The translations under genes were made by a program, and so were the position numbers. From positions 24,440,001 to 24,504,000 of the forward strand of contig OX940863.1 in NCBI GenBank assembly GCA_954871525.1: DNA of 64,000 nt, given 5' to 3'. Shown here one piece after another: positions 46,126 to 57,639 of the stretch (its first letter is position 1; every line of letters starts with the position of its first letter). The DNA is from Parietaria judaica (taxonomy: Eukaryota; Streptophyta; Magnoliopsida; Rosales; Urticaceae). The notes under the pieces are model-generated. The model did no database searches and had not been told where the DNA came from. It was given only the letters and a program-made list of their open reading frames with translations.

Positions 46126-46400
46126 AAGTTTGACGCTCAAGTGCAAAACTCGACAAAATCACTAAACGATAAGACGCTAAGACCAGGAAATAAGACGCAA
46201 AGGCGCAAAATCCTGTAATATAATTAAAGTAAGACACTAAGACGCAAAGAATGGGAAGTAAAACGCCAAGGCGCAAAATCGGAAAGAACAACGCTAAGGC
46301 GCGAAATCCTGCAAGCATAGGGAAGTAAGGCGCTAAGGCGCGAAACCCGGCAAAATAATTAAAAGTAAGACGCTAAGGCGCATAATTCAGACCGAGATGA
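46126..46400. repeat. Second short tandem repeat, AAGACGCTAAGGCGC type
   Basis: About six diverged copies of (A)AGACGCTAAGGCGC(A/G)AAA with spacers such as TCCTGTAATATAATTAAAG. Directly follows the minisatellite. Confidence 0.8.
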
Positions 46401-46504
46401 CTCGCTCTGCGAAACCAAAGCTCTTTGCGAGAACCAATCAATTTTCAAGAAGAGGACTTAAAGTTTCTCGCAAGATTAAATCTCTCAAGAAACTGGGGGG
46501 TTAA

Positions 46505-47187
46505 TGTTATAAGTATTTTTTCGGGGCCTAAAAATGTCAAGGCCCAGCCCAATAAAAACATTAAAAAAGACTCAAATGCCAAAGGCCCATGAAGGCCATC
46601 CGGGTCCGCACCAAAAAAGTCAACTCTAACTAGACACAGAAAAGTCAATGGGACCCGCCCCGATAAAGTCAATTCAAACCCGACTTGGGAATATTAAAAC
46701 AGGATCTATTCCGAAAAACATGCTTTTAGGGGTCGTTACGACCCCTAAGTAGGGGTCGCTACAACCCCTAAAGATAAAAATATGGTTTTAGGGGTCGCTA
46801 CGACCACTAAAACGAAAAACACACCCTTAGAGATCGCACAAGGCTCTCTATTAATACGAGTGCCCCTCCACCATTTTTGGTGAGCTTTCTCAAGCCAAAA
46901 AACCTCTGCTCGCCAATCTTACTTCCCGACTCATAAAATACTCGACTAATGTTGAGTGTCGGAGCGAGCGACAAAGGTCCCCCCTCTCTGCCCTCTTCCC
47001 GAGTTCACATTTTTTACACTCTTTTCAAGAGCTGAAACGGAGGCGGCTAATCCGGAAGCGACTTCCGGCGTATCAAAGGAGAAAAAAGGAGCTCCGAGCC
47101 TTTCGTGACCATCGAGCGGTCATCGGGCTCGGCCCAAAACGGAGTTATGGGCTGCTTTTCACGTTGATCCGAAAAACCGCATTAACA
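46505..47187 (+). repeat. 3' LTR of the minisatellite element
   Basis: Starts TGTTATAAGTATTTTTTCGG and ends GAAAAACCGCATTAACA, 683 bp. Preceded by a purine tract. Contains a single promoter block with a TATTAATA box and the uninterrupted MITE target. Confidence 0.85.
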
Positions 47188-47540
47188 GCACTTTAACCAC
47201 AATATTTTTTAAAATATGGATGTAAAAAATTGATACATTTACCACTTAAAAAGAACTAAAATCTTAACCGCAATAATAATATATATTTTTGGTACTCTTA
47301 CCACCTCAAAAAAATATTTATAGAGATTAAAAAAAATAAGTAAAAATAGATTTTAGCAAAAGCATTTATTATCTTCTTTTAAAATTTGCCTAGAAATTTT
47401 TTTTTTCTAATTATTATGGAAGTACTTATATTGTAATTCACAAAATACTTATAGACTTAAAATTCTAAAAAAAATAAAAGTACTTATCAATAAGTAATCC
47501 CAAACGAGGTTTATATATAGTTGCTTTATTATGTCTTTTG
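47188..47540. other. Right half of the split degenerate repeat
   Basis: Continues the GGTACT(T/C)TTA(A/C)CAC-type repeat seen before 40614. AT-rich; no gene. Confidence 0.5.
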
Positions 47541-47601
47541 GTCTCCATTCTTCGGACGCTAAACAGCCGCACTGCTTCGCGAGCCAATCGTTGTAGTCGA
47601 A
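47541..47601 (-). pseudogene. Relic of the last exon of a second FMO gene
   Basis: On the - strand, TTTGCAG (an acceptor) is followed by codons for FDYNDWLAKQCGCLASEEWR, aligning with [20 protein letters not shown] at the start of exon 7 of the intact FMO gene (12 of 20 residues identical). Similarity stops at 47541 and no other FMO exon was found nearby, so the copy is a fragment. Confidence 0.75.
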
Positions 47602-47661
47602 CTGCAAAGCCGTTTCCGAAATATTCAGTCTAATTTCAACACGTCTTCTGTATTATTATTA

Positions 47662-47962
47662 GGGTTAATTACGGCAATAATGCACAACTTTTGGTCAAGA
47701 GGGGTTTTAGGTCCCCAACCTTTCAAAGTGTGGGCAAAAATACACAACGTTTGTTGAATGTAAAATCCGTTGGTCCTTCCGTTAGGGATGTTAAATTCTA
47801 CTGATGTGGCATCGTTAAAGTGCCAAATGGACTGCAAACTTATAATATTATTTACATAGCCTAATTAATAAGAATAAATTAAAATATTTTAATTATGATT
47901 CAAAAAATAAATTAAATCTTTAAATTAACGAGCAATACTTATTTAACGCGTAGTTCCTATTT
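47662..47962 (+). mobile_element. Truncated foldback Mutator-like element
   Basis: Left end GGGTTAATTACGGCAATAAT and about 300 bp match the left half of the 32791 and 37546 elements. The right half is missing. Confidence 0.8.
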
Positions 47963-47998
47963 ATTGCACTAAATGTTTATTAAATAACACAAATTAGG

Positions 47999-48765
47999 CA
48001 GAGGCGGAGCCAGAATTTTAGTTCAGGTAGTGCCTACTATAAAATTTAACGATTTTTTAAAGTAAATGTTTAATAATTTTATTTTTCAAGCACATAAATA
48101 ACAACAATTTTTGATACTTAAAAATATTATTCGTACTAAAATATAATATAACTTTAAAATTAAAAAAAAATTCTTATGGGATTTTAACGTTTATTATTAA
48201 CAATGTAGATGAAATTTAATAGGAAATGATCATAATAATATTACAACTTTCACTATGAAAAATATTAATAATTTTGTCTCTATTGTATGATACAAAATAT
48301 AAAAAATAATTTTTTTTCCAAATAATAATTCTTTTTGCTAAATAAAAAGTTAAGCTTTTATTTTCAAGCACATAAATAACAATAATTTTTTATATTAAAA
48401 AAATGTTATATAGCTTACAAATTAAAAACATCAAGTTCCTATTTCAATTTTAAGGTTTATTATTAACAATTTAGATAAAATTTAATAAAAAGGGCAAAGT
48501 AATAATAAGAACTATTATTACTATTGAAAATAAAAAAGAGTTTGCTAGGCTTTGAACTCTTGACCACCTAGAACTAATAATACTTCAACTCAACCAGTTA
48601 AACCACACTCTTTTGTTGTTGGGCAATGGACTATGACGTTATTTATATGATATCAACTGAGTTTATTTTTTCCAAAAAATTATTTTTTCGTTTAAATTTT
48701 TACGCACGGTTTTCAGGTGGTACCCGTGTTAGTATGCACTGAACATTGAATAGCTCCGGCACTTA
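47999..48765 (+). mobile_element. hAT element of the GGCGGAGCCA family, right end unclear
   Basis: Starts CAGAGGCGGAGCCAGAATTT. A TAGCTCCGGCACTT near 48753 may be the other end, but the expected octamer AAATTAGG is not repeated there. On the - strand, about 48545-48615, a tRNA-like TTTAACTGGTTGAGT and GAGTTCAAAGCC pair occurs, as in its relatives. Confidence 0.55.
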
Positions 48766-48839
48766 AATCATTTAAGTACGGGCACAGACCAATATGGCTT
48801 CGTGTCTTTCGCCGGTTGGTGTTTTATTAAAGTGCAGAG

Positions 48840-49418
48840 TGTGAGTTTAAGCCTGACTTGACTCAACCCCTAGCAGAGATTTCTCTAGCAGAGATTTCCC
48901 CACCAGGGATTTCCCCACCAGAGCGAGCAGAGAAGAGCCCGAGCAGAGATCTTCCTAGCAGGAAGTTCCCCACCAGGAATGTTCCTATCAGAGATGCTCC
49001 TACCAGACATACCCCTAGCAAAGATAGGGGGGGGGGGAGCAGAAGTGGCTCCCTAGCAGACGAGCCCTGAGCAGGAATGCCCCGGGCAAGGGTCACCTGA
49101 CCAGAAGTCATCGAAATCCATTCTAGAAGGTACCAAACTTGAGGAGAAAGTTTGGAGATTTGATTCGATTTGGTTTCCTGATTCTGTTAGGATTTGAATG
49201 TAAATGTAAAAGATTTGATTGAGTTTATTTTAGGAAGTTTTAGCTAGGGTTTCGTTCTGGTCTCCTATAAATACTAGTGTTAGTGTTTATTTTTTGTAAC
49301 TCCATAATTGTAATTTTTTCCTTCGAATTAATCAAGAGAAAATTTTTCTCCCAAATTTTGTCTTCCTTTTGTTCTTTGTGTTCTTCTTTTGGCTGCAGAT
49401 CTTTAATTGGAACCAACA
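48840..49418 (+). repeat. 5' LTR of copia C
   Basis: Starts TGTGAGTTTAAGCCTGACTT and ends TTAATTGGAACCAACA. A TATAAATA box lies at 49266-49273. From 48870 to 49110, (C/T)(A/C)CCAG(A/G)(A/G)ATTTCC-type words are tandemly repeated, with a run of G near 49028. Confidence 0.85.
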
Positions 49419-49419
49419 A

Positions 49420-49432
49420 TTGGTATCAGAGC
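49420..49432 (+). other. Primer-binding site of copia C
   Basis: TTGGTATCAGAGC, one base after the LTR; initiator methionine tRNA type. Confidence 0.9.
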
Positions 49433-49448
49433 GAAGGTGCCAAAGAAG

Positions 49449-49639
49449 ATGTCGTCACCAAGCCAGTCCACCGGAGGAGAGCTCACGACGGCGACGAAGA
49501 TCGGATCAAAGGAGGGGAACGTGACGCTCCATTACCCGATGCTCACGAAGAGCAATTACTCGGTTTGGGCGATGAAGATGCGAGTGAACTTGCAGGCGCA
49601 AGGAGTTTGGGAGGCTGTGGAAAACAGCGATGTCGAAGG
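49449..49639 (+). pseudogene. Copia C gag, 5' part
   Basis: ATG at 49449 opens MSSPSQSTGGEL and continues with YPMLTKSNYSVWAMKM and NLQAQGVWEAVEN, matching the gag of copia B. The frame is cut at 49639 by element D and resumes after 62760. Confidence 0.9.
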
Positions 49640-51345
49640 TGTTGGACATATGTGTCCTTAAACAAGATATTTTATCCATTTGTAAAAGATTATGATATGT
49701 CATTGAATAAAGATAATACTTATTATGTTAATCTTATTATAGTTTCTGGTAGAGTAAAATAGAATGTTTGTTTCCTTAGTTCATAAAGGATTCAATTATG
49801 TTATTATTATCACAACAGAGTCAATGTGAGGAAGAATTAATAATCATAATAAATGAACTTAAAATGTCTGTGACCTGATTAACTGGGTGGGAGCCCATTA
49901 ATCGTATAAGGTCATTAATGTGACTAAGTGACAATCCTACTCTGGATTTTGTGTGTGTCACACTCACTAGAAGTGCATTAAGTATGAAGTGTCTTCATAC
50001 TGGACTGGACCTGACTTAAACTCCGGAAGTTATCATATAAGACCGTCACTGATAACTTGGAGTTGAGTCACTAGTAGATGATCAAATGGATATTCGATCT
50101 AAGTCCTGAGTGATCTTGAGTCCGAGCTGCTGGCTTGATTGTTCTTTGATTTAACCGTTAAAGAACACGAAATATTACCGCTGTTCCCAACACTATTATT
50201 TTGGGAACATGATAGTCAGCAGTAAGGGTAGCTTGGTCATAGACATGGGCATCACACAATTCTCTTCAGAGTGATGATGATTCCCTTGATTGTCGGTGGT
50301 GAGAAGTGAGAGGTACCCGTGCGCAACTTATGAATCGAAACCATAAGTGGGTTACTCATAATATTACTGACTGAGTCAAGGATGAAAATGCAATGAGGGG
50401 CATAACGGTAGAAACCGCCTGCTCGTGTGTGGATCATCAAGTGAAAGATCAATAACCCGAATTTGATTGTATCAATGGACACCCTGCTGTTTTAAAGGGA
50501 ATAATATATACCGTATCACTAAAGAGTGCAGCCTCGGGTCTATAGTGGAATCACTTCGAGGTTTGACGAACAACTAGCAGTTCGTTGAAGCTTAAATGAT
50601 ACGGGTCCATGGTCCCCAGGATACCTCCGTAACGGATGATACGTACGTGATTAAAATACATTCTGGATAATTTTTAATCATTTGGCTTGACTTATAAAAC
50701 TGAAAGGTCTGTGGCAGACGTCAGATAGTTTCATCGTCAGCGTGGCAAAAGTACCATATCTTGGTACACGAAATTAACAGATAAAATAAATTAGAATTTA
50801 TATTTTCTATCAGCACCATGTTGTTGGAAATTCAATTCTAAGCAACTTTGCTTTTTGAACCAAGTCATTTCGACTTACGGTTAGTGATTTATGGATTTTC
50901 TAAGTTTGTGCTCGGTTCGATAAACTATGAAATTAAATCACATGTCACGAATTTAAATGATGGTGTGGCACCATGACATTTTAATGTGTGATATTGAGAT
51001 CAGGAATGTATATATATAAAAGGGCAATAATTTCGGGAATTGTGTCGGCCGAAAACCACCAATTTCAACCCCATTCTTTTTTCTCATTTTTTTGAATTTT
51101 TTTTAAAAAAAACTAAAATATTGGTACCTTTTCGTCAATAATTTAAAAAAAAACGACAAGTTGCCACTCGGTCTCAAAAGTCGTCTTGCTTGCTTCAAAC
51201 AAAAAGACAGATAACGATCATTCTGCATGCACATGTAGTTCATATGGGGTTTTATCCTATCTATCTTCAAATAACGACAACGACTCAAGTGACTCGATCA
51301 GACAACGCGGATGCCAAAACACCCTTTCCTCTTCCGACTATCGGC

Positions 51346-51859
51346 TGTGAGCATAAGCTTGACTTAGTCCGTCACACAGAGGAAGTCAGCCCGGGTACCG
51401 GCCAGAACCAAGGACGGACAGGAGTTCAGCCCAGCTCGGGTGAACACGAGCAAAACGTCCGGATAGAAGGCAAGCCCGGCCAGAGGCAGACGAGCAGGCC
51501 AGCTCGGGGACAGAGAAGCTGTCCGGGCAGGAAAGGGAAAGTCAGCAACTACCCAGCAAGGAAAGCGCGTAACTTGAGGAGCAAGCAAAGATCAAGTCAA
51601 AGATTTGATAGGATTATTTAGGGTAGTTTCCTGATTTGGTGCGATTTGGTTAGCTAGGGTTTCGCCAATGTGAGGCTATAAATATACCTAGCATGTACAC
51701 TTTGTAAAAAGTTTGAGTCCATTAGAATTTCGAGTTTATCTCCTTGTATTTTGCCTTCAATTATTAATCAAGAGAAATTCTTCTCCCAAAAGTTTGTGTC
51801 CTTAATTTTCTGTTCGATTTCTTTGGTGTTATTCGTGTTCTTTGCAGATCCGTGAATTG
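51346..51859 (+). repeat. 5' LTR of copia B, 3' end lost
   Basis: Starts TGTGAGCATAAGCTTGACTT; TATAAATA at 51677-51684. The sequence stops matching the 3' LTR after GATCCGTGAATTG, ten bases short of the LTR end. Confidence 0.93.
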
Positions 51860-51906
51860 CGCAGAAACCAGACTCCAGAGCAGGCACAGTTACACTCCAT
51901 TACCAC

Positions 51907-52308
51907 ATGCTCACGAAGAGCAATTACGCCGTGTGGGCGTTGAAGATGAGGGTGAATCTGCAGGCGCAGGGAGTATGGGAGGCCGTAGAGAACGGCGATG
52001 TTGAAGGGCGCAAGGAAAGAATGGCTCTAGCCGTTATCTACCAAGCAGTTCCGGAAGAAGTTCTTCTCATGCTTGCCGAGAAAGATTCCGCGAAGGAAGC
52101 ATGGAAAACTCTTCAGACCATGCACATGGGCGTAGATCGCGTCAAGGAGGCAAAGGTTTAGACCTTGAAGAGTGAGTTCGAGGTCATGAGGATGAGAGAG
52201 AGCGAGTCGATCGACGACTTTGCTATGCGGCTCACGTCCATTGTGACCCGCATACGCTCGCTGGGAGACAAGGTGGAGGAGACCACCGTCGTCAAGAAGT
52301 TTCTCTGA
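51907..52308 (+). pseudogene. Copia B gag, 5' part, with two stops
   Basis: Continuous in frame with the downstream polyprotein but interrupted by TAG at 52159 (copia C has CAG) and TGA at 52306. Both fit C-to-T changes (CAG to TAG; CGA to TGA). Motifs: LTKSNYAVWALKMR, VKEAKV and ESIDDFAMRLTSI. The normal ATG is deleted. Confidence 0.88.
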
Positions 52309-52311
52309 GCA

Positions 52312-55300
52312 GTGCCTCACAGGTACATGCAGATCGTGACATCGATCGAGCAGTTCGGCGATCTCAAGACCATGTCGGTCGAGGAGGTTGTTGGTCGTCT
52401 CAAGGCCCACGAAGAGAGACTTCGGGGTTACGGTGACAAAGACGAGGAGAGGAACCTCCTGCTCACGCATGAAGAGTGGACGGCCAGACAGCGGAAAACT
52501 GGGGGAGCCGAGTTTTCTTCATATTCCTCAGGTCGGAGTAGCTTTGGTGGAGCAGTCCGAGGACGCGGACAGGGTCGTGGACGAGGTCGAGGTCGGGACA
52601 TGCGAGGTCGCAGCAGTGGATCTACCCGTCAAGAAGTCACGACCAGGAGAGACAAGAGCACAGTGAAGTGCTACAATTGTCAGAAGCTTGGGCACTTTGC
52701 ATCTGAGTGCCGAAGCAGGAACCAGGGCGAAGAGGCGAATCTAGCAAGATTCCCAGACGGTCAGCACCAGCCGGCATTGTTGTTTGCCGAAAAGGAAACG
52801 CACTTGGACGAACAGAATGGCGAGTGTGACGCCAAGGCCCGGGCAGAAGTGATCAGTGTGCCGATCAGCCCAGAGGCCGAGCAGACTTGTCCGGAGGAGA
52901 CCAGCGAGAAGGTTTTCCTCATCGAGGATAAGGTTATTGCAAACCTCCTCGTAGACGGAGAGAAGAAGGTCAGTACCGACATATGGTACTTAGACAACGG
53001 AGCTAGCAACCACATGACTGGGGACCGAGCTAAGTTTGAAGAGCTCGATGAGAAGATCACGGGCAGCGTGAAATTCGGCGATGGATCAGTCGTAGAGATC
53101 AGAGGCAGAGGGTCGATCATGTTCGAGTGCAAGAATGGCGACCAGCGTCTGATGACCCGGGTGTATCTCATCCCGAAGTTGAAGAGCAACATCATCAGTC
53201 TAGGACAGATGACTGAGATCGGGAACACGGTGTTGCTGCAAGGGTCCTACCTGAAGATGTGGACCAAAAAAGGAGAGCTGTTGATGAAGGTGGAGCGAAC
53301 ACCCAACAGACTCTACAAGATTCTCCTGAAGACGTGTCAGCCCGTCTGTCTTATGGCATCAATGGCAGACCCGGCTTGGCTATGGCACGCACGTCTCGGA
53401 CACGTGAATTTTCACGCTCTAAAGATGATGGGCGAGAAGAAGATGGCCTTCGGGGTTCCCAAGATAGAACACCCCGACCAGCTATGTGAGTGCTGCATGA
53501 TCGCGAAGCAGGCGAGGATACCGTTTCCGATCAAGGCCAAATTCCGAGCAGAGAGAGCCCTACAGTTGGTGCATGCAGACCTATGTGGTCCAGTCACCCC
53601 AGCAACATTGGCAGGTAACAAGTACTTTCTTTTACTTGTTGATGATTATAGTCGCTGGATGTTGGTTTATATGCTTAAGGAAAAGAGCGGAGCCTTTGAG
53701 GTCTTCAAGAAGTTCAAGAAGATTGTGGAGAATGGCTCGGTGCATAGGTTAAAGGTCTTGCGTACAGACCGAGGAGGAGAATTCACTTCCCAGCAGTTCG
53801 GAGAGTTCTGCGACCAGGAAGGAATTCAGCGTCACCTGTCCGCACCCCACACACCCCAACAGAATGGCGTGGTGGAAAGACGAAATTGGACTGTGATGAA
53901 CACAGCGAGGAGCTTGCTCAAGAGCATGCAAGTTCCAGCCCGGTTTTGGGCAGAAGCAGTAAGACATGCAGTCTACCTGCTCAATCGTTTGCCGACCAAA
54001 GAGCTAGGAGAGCATACTCCCTACCAGGCGTGGAAAGGGAAGAAACCCCACTTAGAACATTTGAAAGTGTTCGGATGCACCGCACACGTGAAGATTGCGG
54101 GGCCACATCTCAAGAAGCTGGACGACCGGAGTCAGAAGATGGTGTACCTTGGCGTTGAAGAAGGAAGCAAGGCACACAGACTCTACGATCCACGACGCGG
54201 CAGACTCCAAGTAAGCAGAGATGCCGTATTCGAAGAGGAGATGAAGTGGGATTGGCGCGATGAGAAGGGAGAACCCGAGCAGAATTCAGTGGAGTTCATT
54301 GTCGAAGACGATCAGGATGTTGCCGAGCAGGAGCAGCCCGGAACACCCAGCTCGGAAACAATCTTGCCAGAGATGAGAGAACCCAGCCCGGGAGAGAATA
54401 GCCCGGATACACCCAGGACACCAAGTCCGAGCAGGACCAGCCCGTCCAGTTCAGGAGACTCCTCCATAAAAGACGGCCCAAGAGGATTCCGTCCTCTAGC
54501 AGACGTTTACGATCAGACTCAAGAAGTGGAGATGAGCCTGGAGGAACTTTCTTTGTTGTGTGCAGAAGAACCAGCCAATTACCAGGAGGCAGCAGCCGAG
54601 CAGAAGTGGCAGGAAGCAATGAAGAAGGAGATGGAGTCCATTGAGAAGAACAGGACATGGGAGCTTACCGACCTGCCCAAAGGTCATAATCCCATCGGCC
54701 TGAAGTGGGTGTATAAGCTGAAGAAGGACACTGAGGGGAATGTCCTTAAGCACAAGGCAAGGCTGGTAGCTAAAGGCTACGTGCAGAGGAAAGGCATAGA
54801 CTTTGAGGAAGTCTTTGCTCCAGTAGCCAGACTGGATACGATCAGACTCATCCTAGCCATAGCAGCTCATCGAGGTTGGGAAATTCACCATCTGGATGTC
54901 AAATCGGCATTCCTAAACGGTGATCTCGAAGAAGAAGTGTACGTCAAGCAACCAGAGGGGTTCGGCGTCACGGGCAAGGAGCAGAAGGTGTACAAGTTAT
55001 CCAAGGCCCTGTACGGGTTGAGACAAGCGCCAAGAGCGTGGAACATCCGCCTTGATAAGAGCTTGAAGAATCTTGGATTCACAAAGTGTCTGAGCGAGCA
55101 GGCAGTCTACACCAGGAGTACCGGGCAGGAAACTCTAATCGTCGGAGTGTATGTGGACGACCTGATTGTCACTGGATCCAGCGCAGGAGGCGTAGAAGGG
55201 TTCAAGAAGCAGATGATGGCCGAATTCGAGATGAGTGACCTCGGATTACTTTCGTACTACCTTGGTCTTGAGGTGGAACAGAAGAATGACTGCATTACGC

Positions 55301-56397
55301 TGAAGCAGTCGGCCTACGCGAAGAAGATCCTTAAACAGTTCGAGATGGCGGACTGTAACTCGAGCAAGTACCCTATGGAGGCGAAGCTGCAGCTCGGGAA
55401 GGATGCTGAAGGGAGAAGAGTGGATCCCACGGAGTACAGACGCGTGATCGGGTGCCTGAGGTACCTCACCCACACCCGACCAGACATCTCACACGCAGTC
55501 GGAATAGTCAGTCGATACATGGGAAAGCCCACAAGTGCACACCAGCAGGCGGTGAAGCACATCTTGCGATACGTGAAGGGCACGACAGACTACGGGATCC
55601 AGTACAACAGAGGAAGTGGAGCGGAAGTACTAGTCGGCTTTACGGACAGTGATCTGGCCGGTGATATTGATGACAGGAAGAGTACCGGAGGGATGGCGTT
55701 CTACCTCAACGGAAACCTGATCACCTGGCAGTCTCAAAAGCAGCAGACAGTAGCTCTATCCTCATGTGAAGCAGAGTTCATGGCGGCAACCGCAGCAGCA
55801 TGTCAAGCTATGTGGTTGAATGGGCTACTTAGTGAAGTGACCGGATCCAAGCAGAGACCAGCTACTCTCTACGTGGACAACAAGTCTGCAATTGCGTTGA
55901 TGAAGAATCCAGTGTTCCATGGACGGAGCAAACACATTGACACGAAATTTCACTACATTCGTGAGTGTGTGGAGAAGCGAGAGATCATCGTGGAGTTCGT
56001 CAACACGAGGGAGCAACAGGCAGACATCCTTACCAAGGCTCTAGGGAGAGTCAAGTTCGAGGAGATGAGAGAGCTGCTCGGAGTGAAGAGAGTAGAAGAA
56101 AGTCAAGCTTACGGGGGAGAATGTGAGCATAAGCTTGACTTAGTCCGTCACACAGAGGAAGTCAGCCCGGGTACCGGCCAGAACCAAGGACGGACAGGAG
56201 TTCAGCCCAGCTCGGGTGAACACGAGCAAAACGTCCGGATAGAAGGCAAGCCCGGCCAGAGGCAGACGAGCAGGCCAGCTCGGGGACAGAGAAGCTGTCC
56301 GGGCAAGAAAGGGAAAGTCAGCAACTACCCAGCAAGGAAAGCGCGTAACTTGAGGAGCAAGCAAAGATCAAATCAAAGATTTGATAGGATTATTTAG
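52312..56397 (+). CDS. Copia B gag end plus pol polyprotein, open
   Basis: 1361 codons from the base after the last gag stop region; the nominal GTG start is not a real initiator. In order: gag tail, zinc knuckle [14 protein letters not shown] (residue 120), protease [10 protein letters not shown] (Asp at about 228), integrase with Asp 423, Asp 486 and Glu 522 ([24 protein letters not shown]35E spacing), reverse transcriptase with YVDD at 947-950, and RNase H ending ADILTKALG. All key residues are present. There is no stop before the 3' LTR, so the frame runs about 90 codons into it. Without gag initiation and a primer site the copy cannot replicate by itself. Confidence 0.93.
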   Translation: MPHRYMQIVTSIEQFGDLKTMSVEEVVGRLKAHEERLRGYGDKDEERNLLLTHEEWTARQRKTGGAEFSSYSSGRSSFGGAVRGRGQGRGRGRGRDMRGRSSGSTRQEVTTRRDKSTVKCYNCQKLGHFASECRSRNQGEEANLARFPDGQHQPALLFAEKETHLDEQNGECDAKARAEVISVPISPEAEQTCPEETSEKVFLIEDKVIANLLVDGEKKVSTDIWYLDNGASNHMTGDRAKFEELDEKITGSVKFGDGSVVEIRGRGSIMFECKNGDQRLMTRVYLIPKLKSNIISLGQMTEIGNTVLLQGSYLKMWTKKGELLMKVERTPNRLYKILLKTCQPVCLMASMADPAWLWHARLGHVNFHALKMMGEKKMAFGVPKIEHPDQLCECCMIAKQARIPFPIKAKFRAERALQLVHADLCGPVTPATLAGNKYFLLLVDDYSRWMLVYMLKEKSGAFEVFKKFKKIVENGSVHRLKVLRTDRGGEFTSQQFGEFCDQEGIQRHLSAPHTPQQNGVVERRNWTVMNTARSLLKSMQVPARFWAEAVRHAVYLLNRLPTKELGEHTPYQAWKGKKPHLEHLKVFGCTAHVKIAGPHLKKLDDRSQKMVYLGVEEGSKAHRLYDPRRGRLQVSRDAVFEEEMKWDWRDEKGEPEQNSVEFIVEDDQDVAEQEQPGTPSSETILPEMREPSPGENSPDTPRTPSPSRTSPSSSGDSSIKDGPRGFRPLADVYDQTQEVEMSLEELSLLCAEEPANYQEAAAEQKWQEAMKKEMESIEKNRTWELTDLPKGHNPIGLKWVYKLKKDTEGNVLKHKARLVAKGYVQRKGIDFEEVFAPVARLDTIRLILAIAAHRGWEIHHLDVKSAFLNGDLEEEVYVKQPEGFGVTGKEQKVYKLSKALYGLRQAPRAWNIRLDKSLKNLGFTKCLSEQAVYTRSTGQETLIVGVYVDDLIVTGSSAGGVEGFKKQMMAEFEMSDLGLLSYYLGLEVEQKNDCITLKQSAYAKKILKQFEMADCNSSKYPMEAKLQLGKDAEGRRVDPTEYRRVIGCLRYLTHTRPDISHAVGIVSRYMGKPTSAHQQAVKHILRYVKGTTDYGIQYNRGSGAEVLVGFTDSDLAGDIDDRKSTGGMAFYLNGNLITWQSQKQQTVALSSCEAEFMAATAAACQAMWLNGLLSEVTGSKQRPATLYVDNKSAIALMKNPVFHGRSKHIDTKFHYIRECVEKREIIVEFVNTREQQADILTKALGRVKFEEMRELLGVKRVEESQAYGGECEHKLDLVRHTEEVSPGTGQNQGRTGVQPSSGEHEQNVRIEGKPGQRQTSRPARGQRSCPGKKGKVSNYPARKARNLRSKQRSNQRFDRII
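56110..56121 (+). other. Polypurine tract of copia B
   Basis: TACGGGGGAGAA lies directly before the 3' LTR start TGTGAGC. Confidence 0.85.
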
Positions 56398-56645
56398 GGT
56401 AGTTTCCTGATTTGGTGCGATTTGGTTAGCTAGGGTTTCGCCAATGTGAGGCTATAAATATACCTAGCATGTACACTTTGTAAAAAGTTTGAGTCCATTA
56501 GAATTTCGAGTTTATCTCCTTGTATTTTGCCTTCAATTATTAATCAAGAGAAATTCTTCTCCCAAAAGTTTGTGTCCTTAATTTTCTGTTCGATTTCTTT
56601 GGTGTTATTCGTGTTCTTTGCAGATCCGTGAATTGGGATCCAACA
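56122..56645 (+). repeat. 3' LTR of copia B
   Basis: 524 bp, TGTGAGC to GGGATCCAACA, followed by the target duplication TCGGC. Contains a TATAAATA box near 56453. Confidence 0.94.
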
Positions 56646-57639
56646 TCGGCATCCCAACGATGTGGCAACTCGACTCACAAAGTTCCTCTTTTGCGACTTC
56701 GCACTTTCACTTTCGCATGTTGATCCTTTCGGTCACTCTGGTATTTAACTTTTTTCTTTCTGAGTTTTTTTATGGTTCTCCAATTCATCTAACAAAGAGA
56801 GAATCTCACTTTCGCACTTTGCTACAGCCTACAGGTTTCGTTATTGGGGACTTTCTCTTATACTTGCATCCACATCAAGTTTGGAGGTAATAAAGCCTAT
56901 CTCTTTCTCTTTCTGTGTGCTTATTTGGGTTTAATTTTCAATAATTAAGTGAACAAAAAATGTGGTAATTACAATCGTAGTGACTCTTAAGTCTTGATTT
57001 CAATTGTACAGACTATTTGTCCCTTGCTTCTTTTGGACTTTTTTTTTGTTGTTTACTATTTTTTTTCTTTTTATGTTGAATTGATTTCGGATCCATGTTA
57101 TGATAGGATAGTGATTCGTAAATTTGGACTGAAGATGAAGTACAAAATCGGTTACATGTGTGATCACGACAAAGAAGACCATGCATTGCAGAGAGGAAGC
57201 TTCGGCTCCGCACAACTAGATCGAAACGCAACCTTGCTTTAACTATGATAAACATATACGAGATGTTTCGTAATGTTAATATTCAGGCTGGATCAAATAG
57301 CATTTTTTTTAAAATACAATATTTTTGTTGTTATTCTATTCACAAGGATCTTTAAGAATTGTACGTTTTTTTTGTGTGCACTATAAATCAGATCCTTAAA
57401 TGTGCAGGACTCGATTTTGCTTATCTTTGAGGCTTCAGCAACTGCTCTCCTGTGATGACGGTATCAGTTTAACTCACATAATTTTGATGCCTCTCAAATG
57501 TGGTACTTAACTTCTTTCGTTATTTACAGTCTTTGATGCCTCTGTAATTTTAAGTTTTAATTGTGGTTTGTTCATGCTAAAAATAAGAGTATATCACTCT
57601 AATTTCCCATGTCTGGTTTTCCAAAATATAATATTTTTA

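Larger units (their letters stand above)
40614..47187 (+). mobile_element. Large non-autonomous LTR element with a minisatellite interior
   Basis: A 3' LTR (46505-47187) follows a purine tract (CTGGGGGGTTAA, 46493-46504). The 5' LTR starts at 40614 with a decayed TG. The flanks are GTACT and GCACT, four of five matching. No gag or pol domain anywhere. The interior holds an imperfect repeat region (42175-42620), a unique GC-richer part, a foldback MITE, a 2 kb minisatellite and a second short repeat. The 5' LTR contains a MITE and a promoter-block duplication, and lacks the last part of the LTR and any visible primer-binding site. Confidence 0.8.
51346..56645 (+). mobile_element. Ty1/copia element B, young, nested
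   Basis: LTRs at 51346 and 56122-56645 with a perfect 5-bp duplication TCGGC (51341-51345, 56646-56650). Over the 514 bp present in both LTRs I saw two differences. Pol is a single open frame. The junction of 5' LTR and gag is damaged: the last ten bases of the LTR, the primer-binding site and the gag start are missing, replaced by about 30 bases of filler. Confidence 0.95.

Noticed and set aside
51190..51621. A 143-codon frame over the start of copia B's 5' LTR
   Set aside because: It duplicates the tail of the pol frame that runs into the 3' LTR and has no independent support as a gene.
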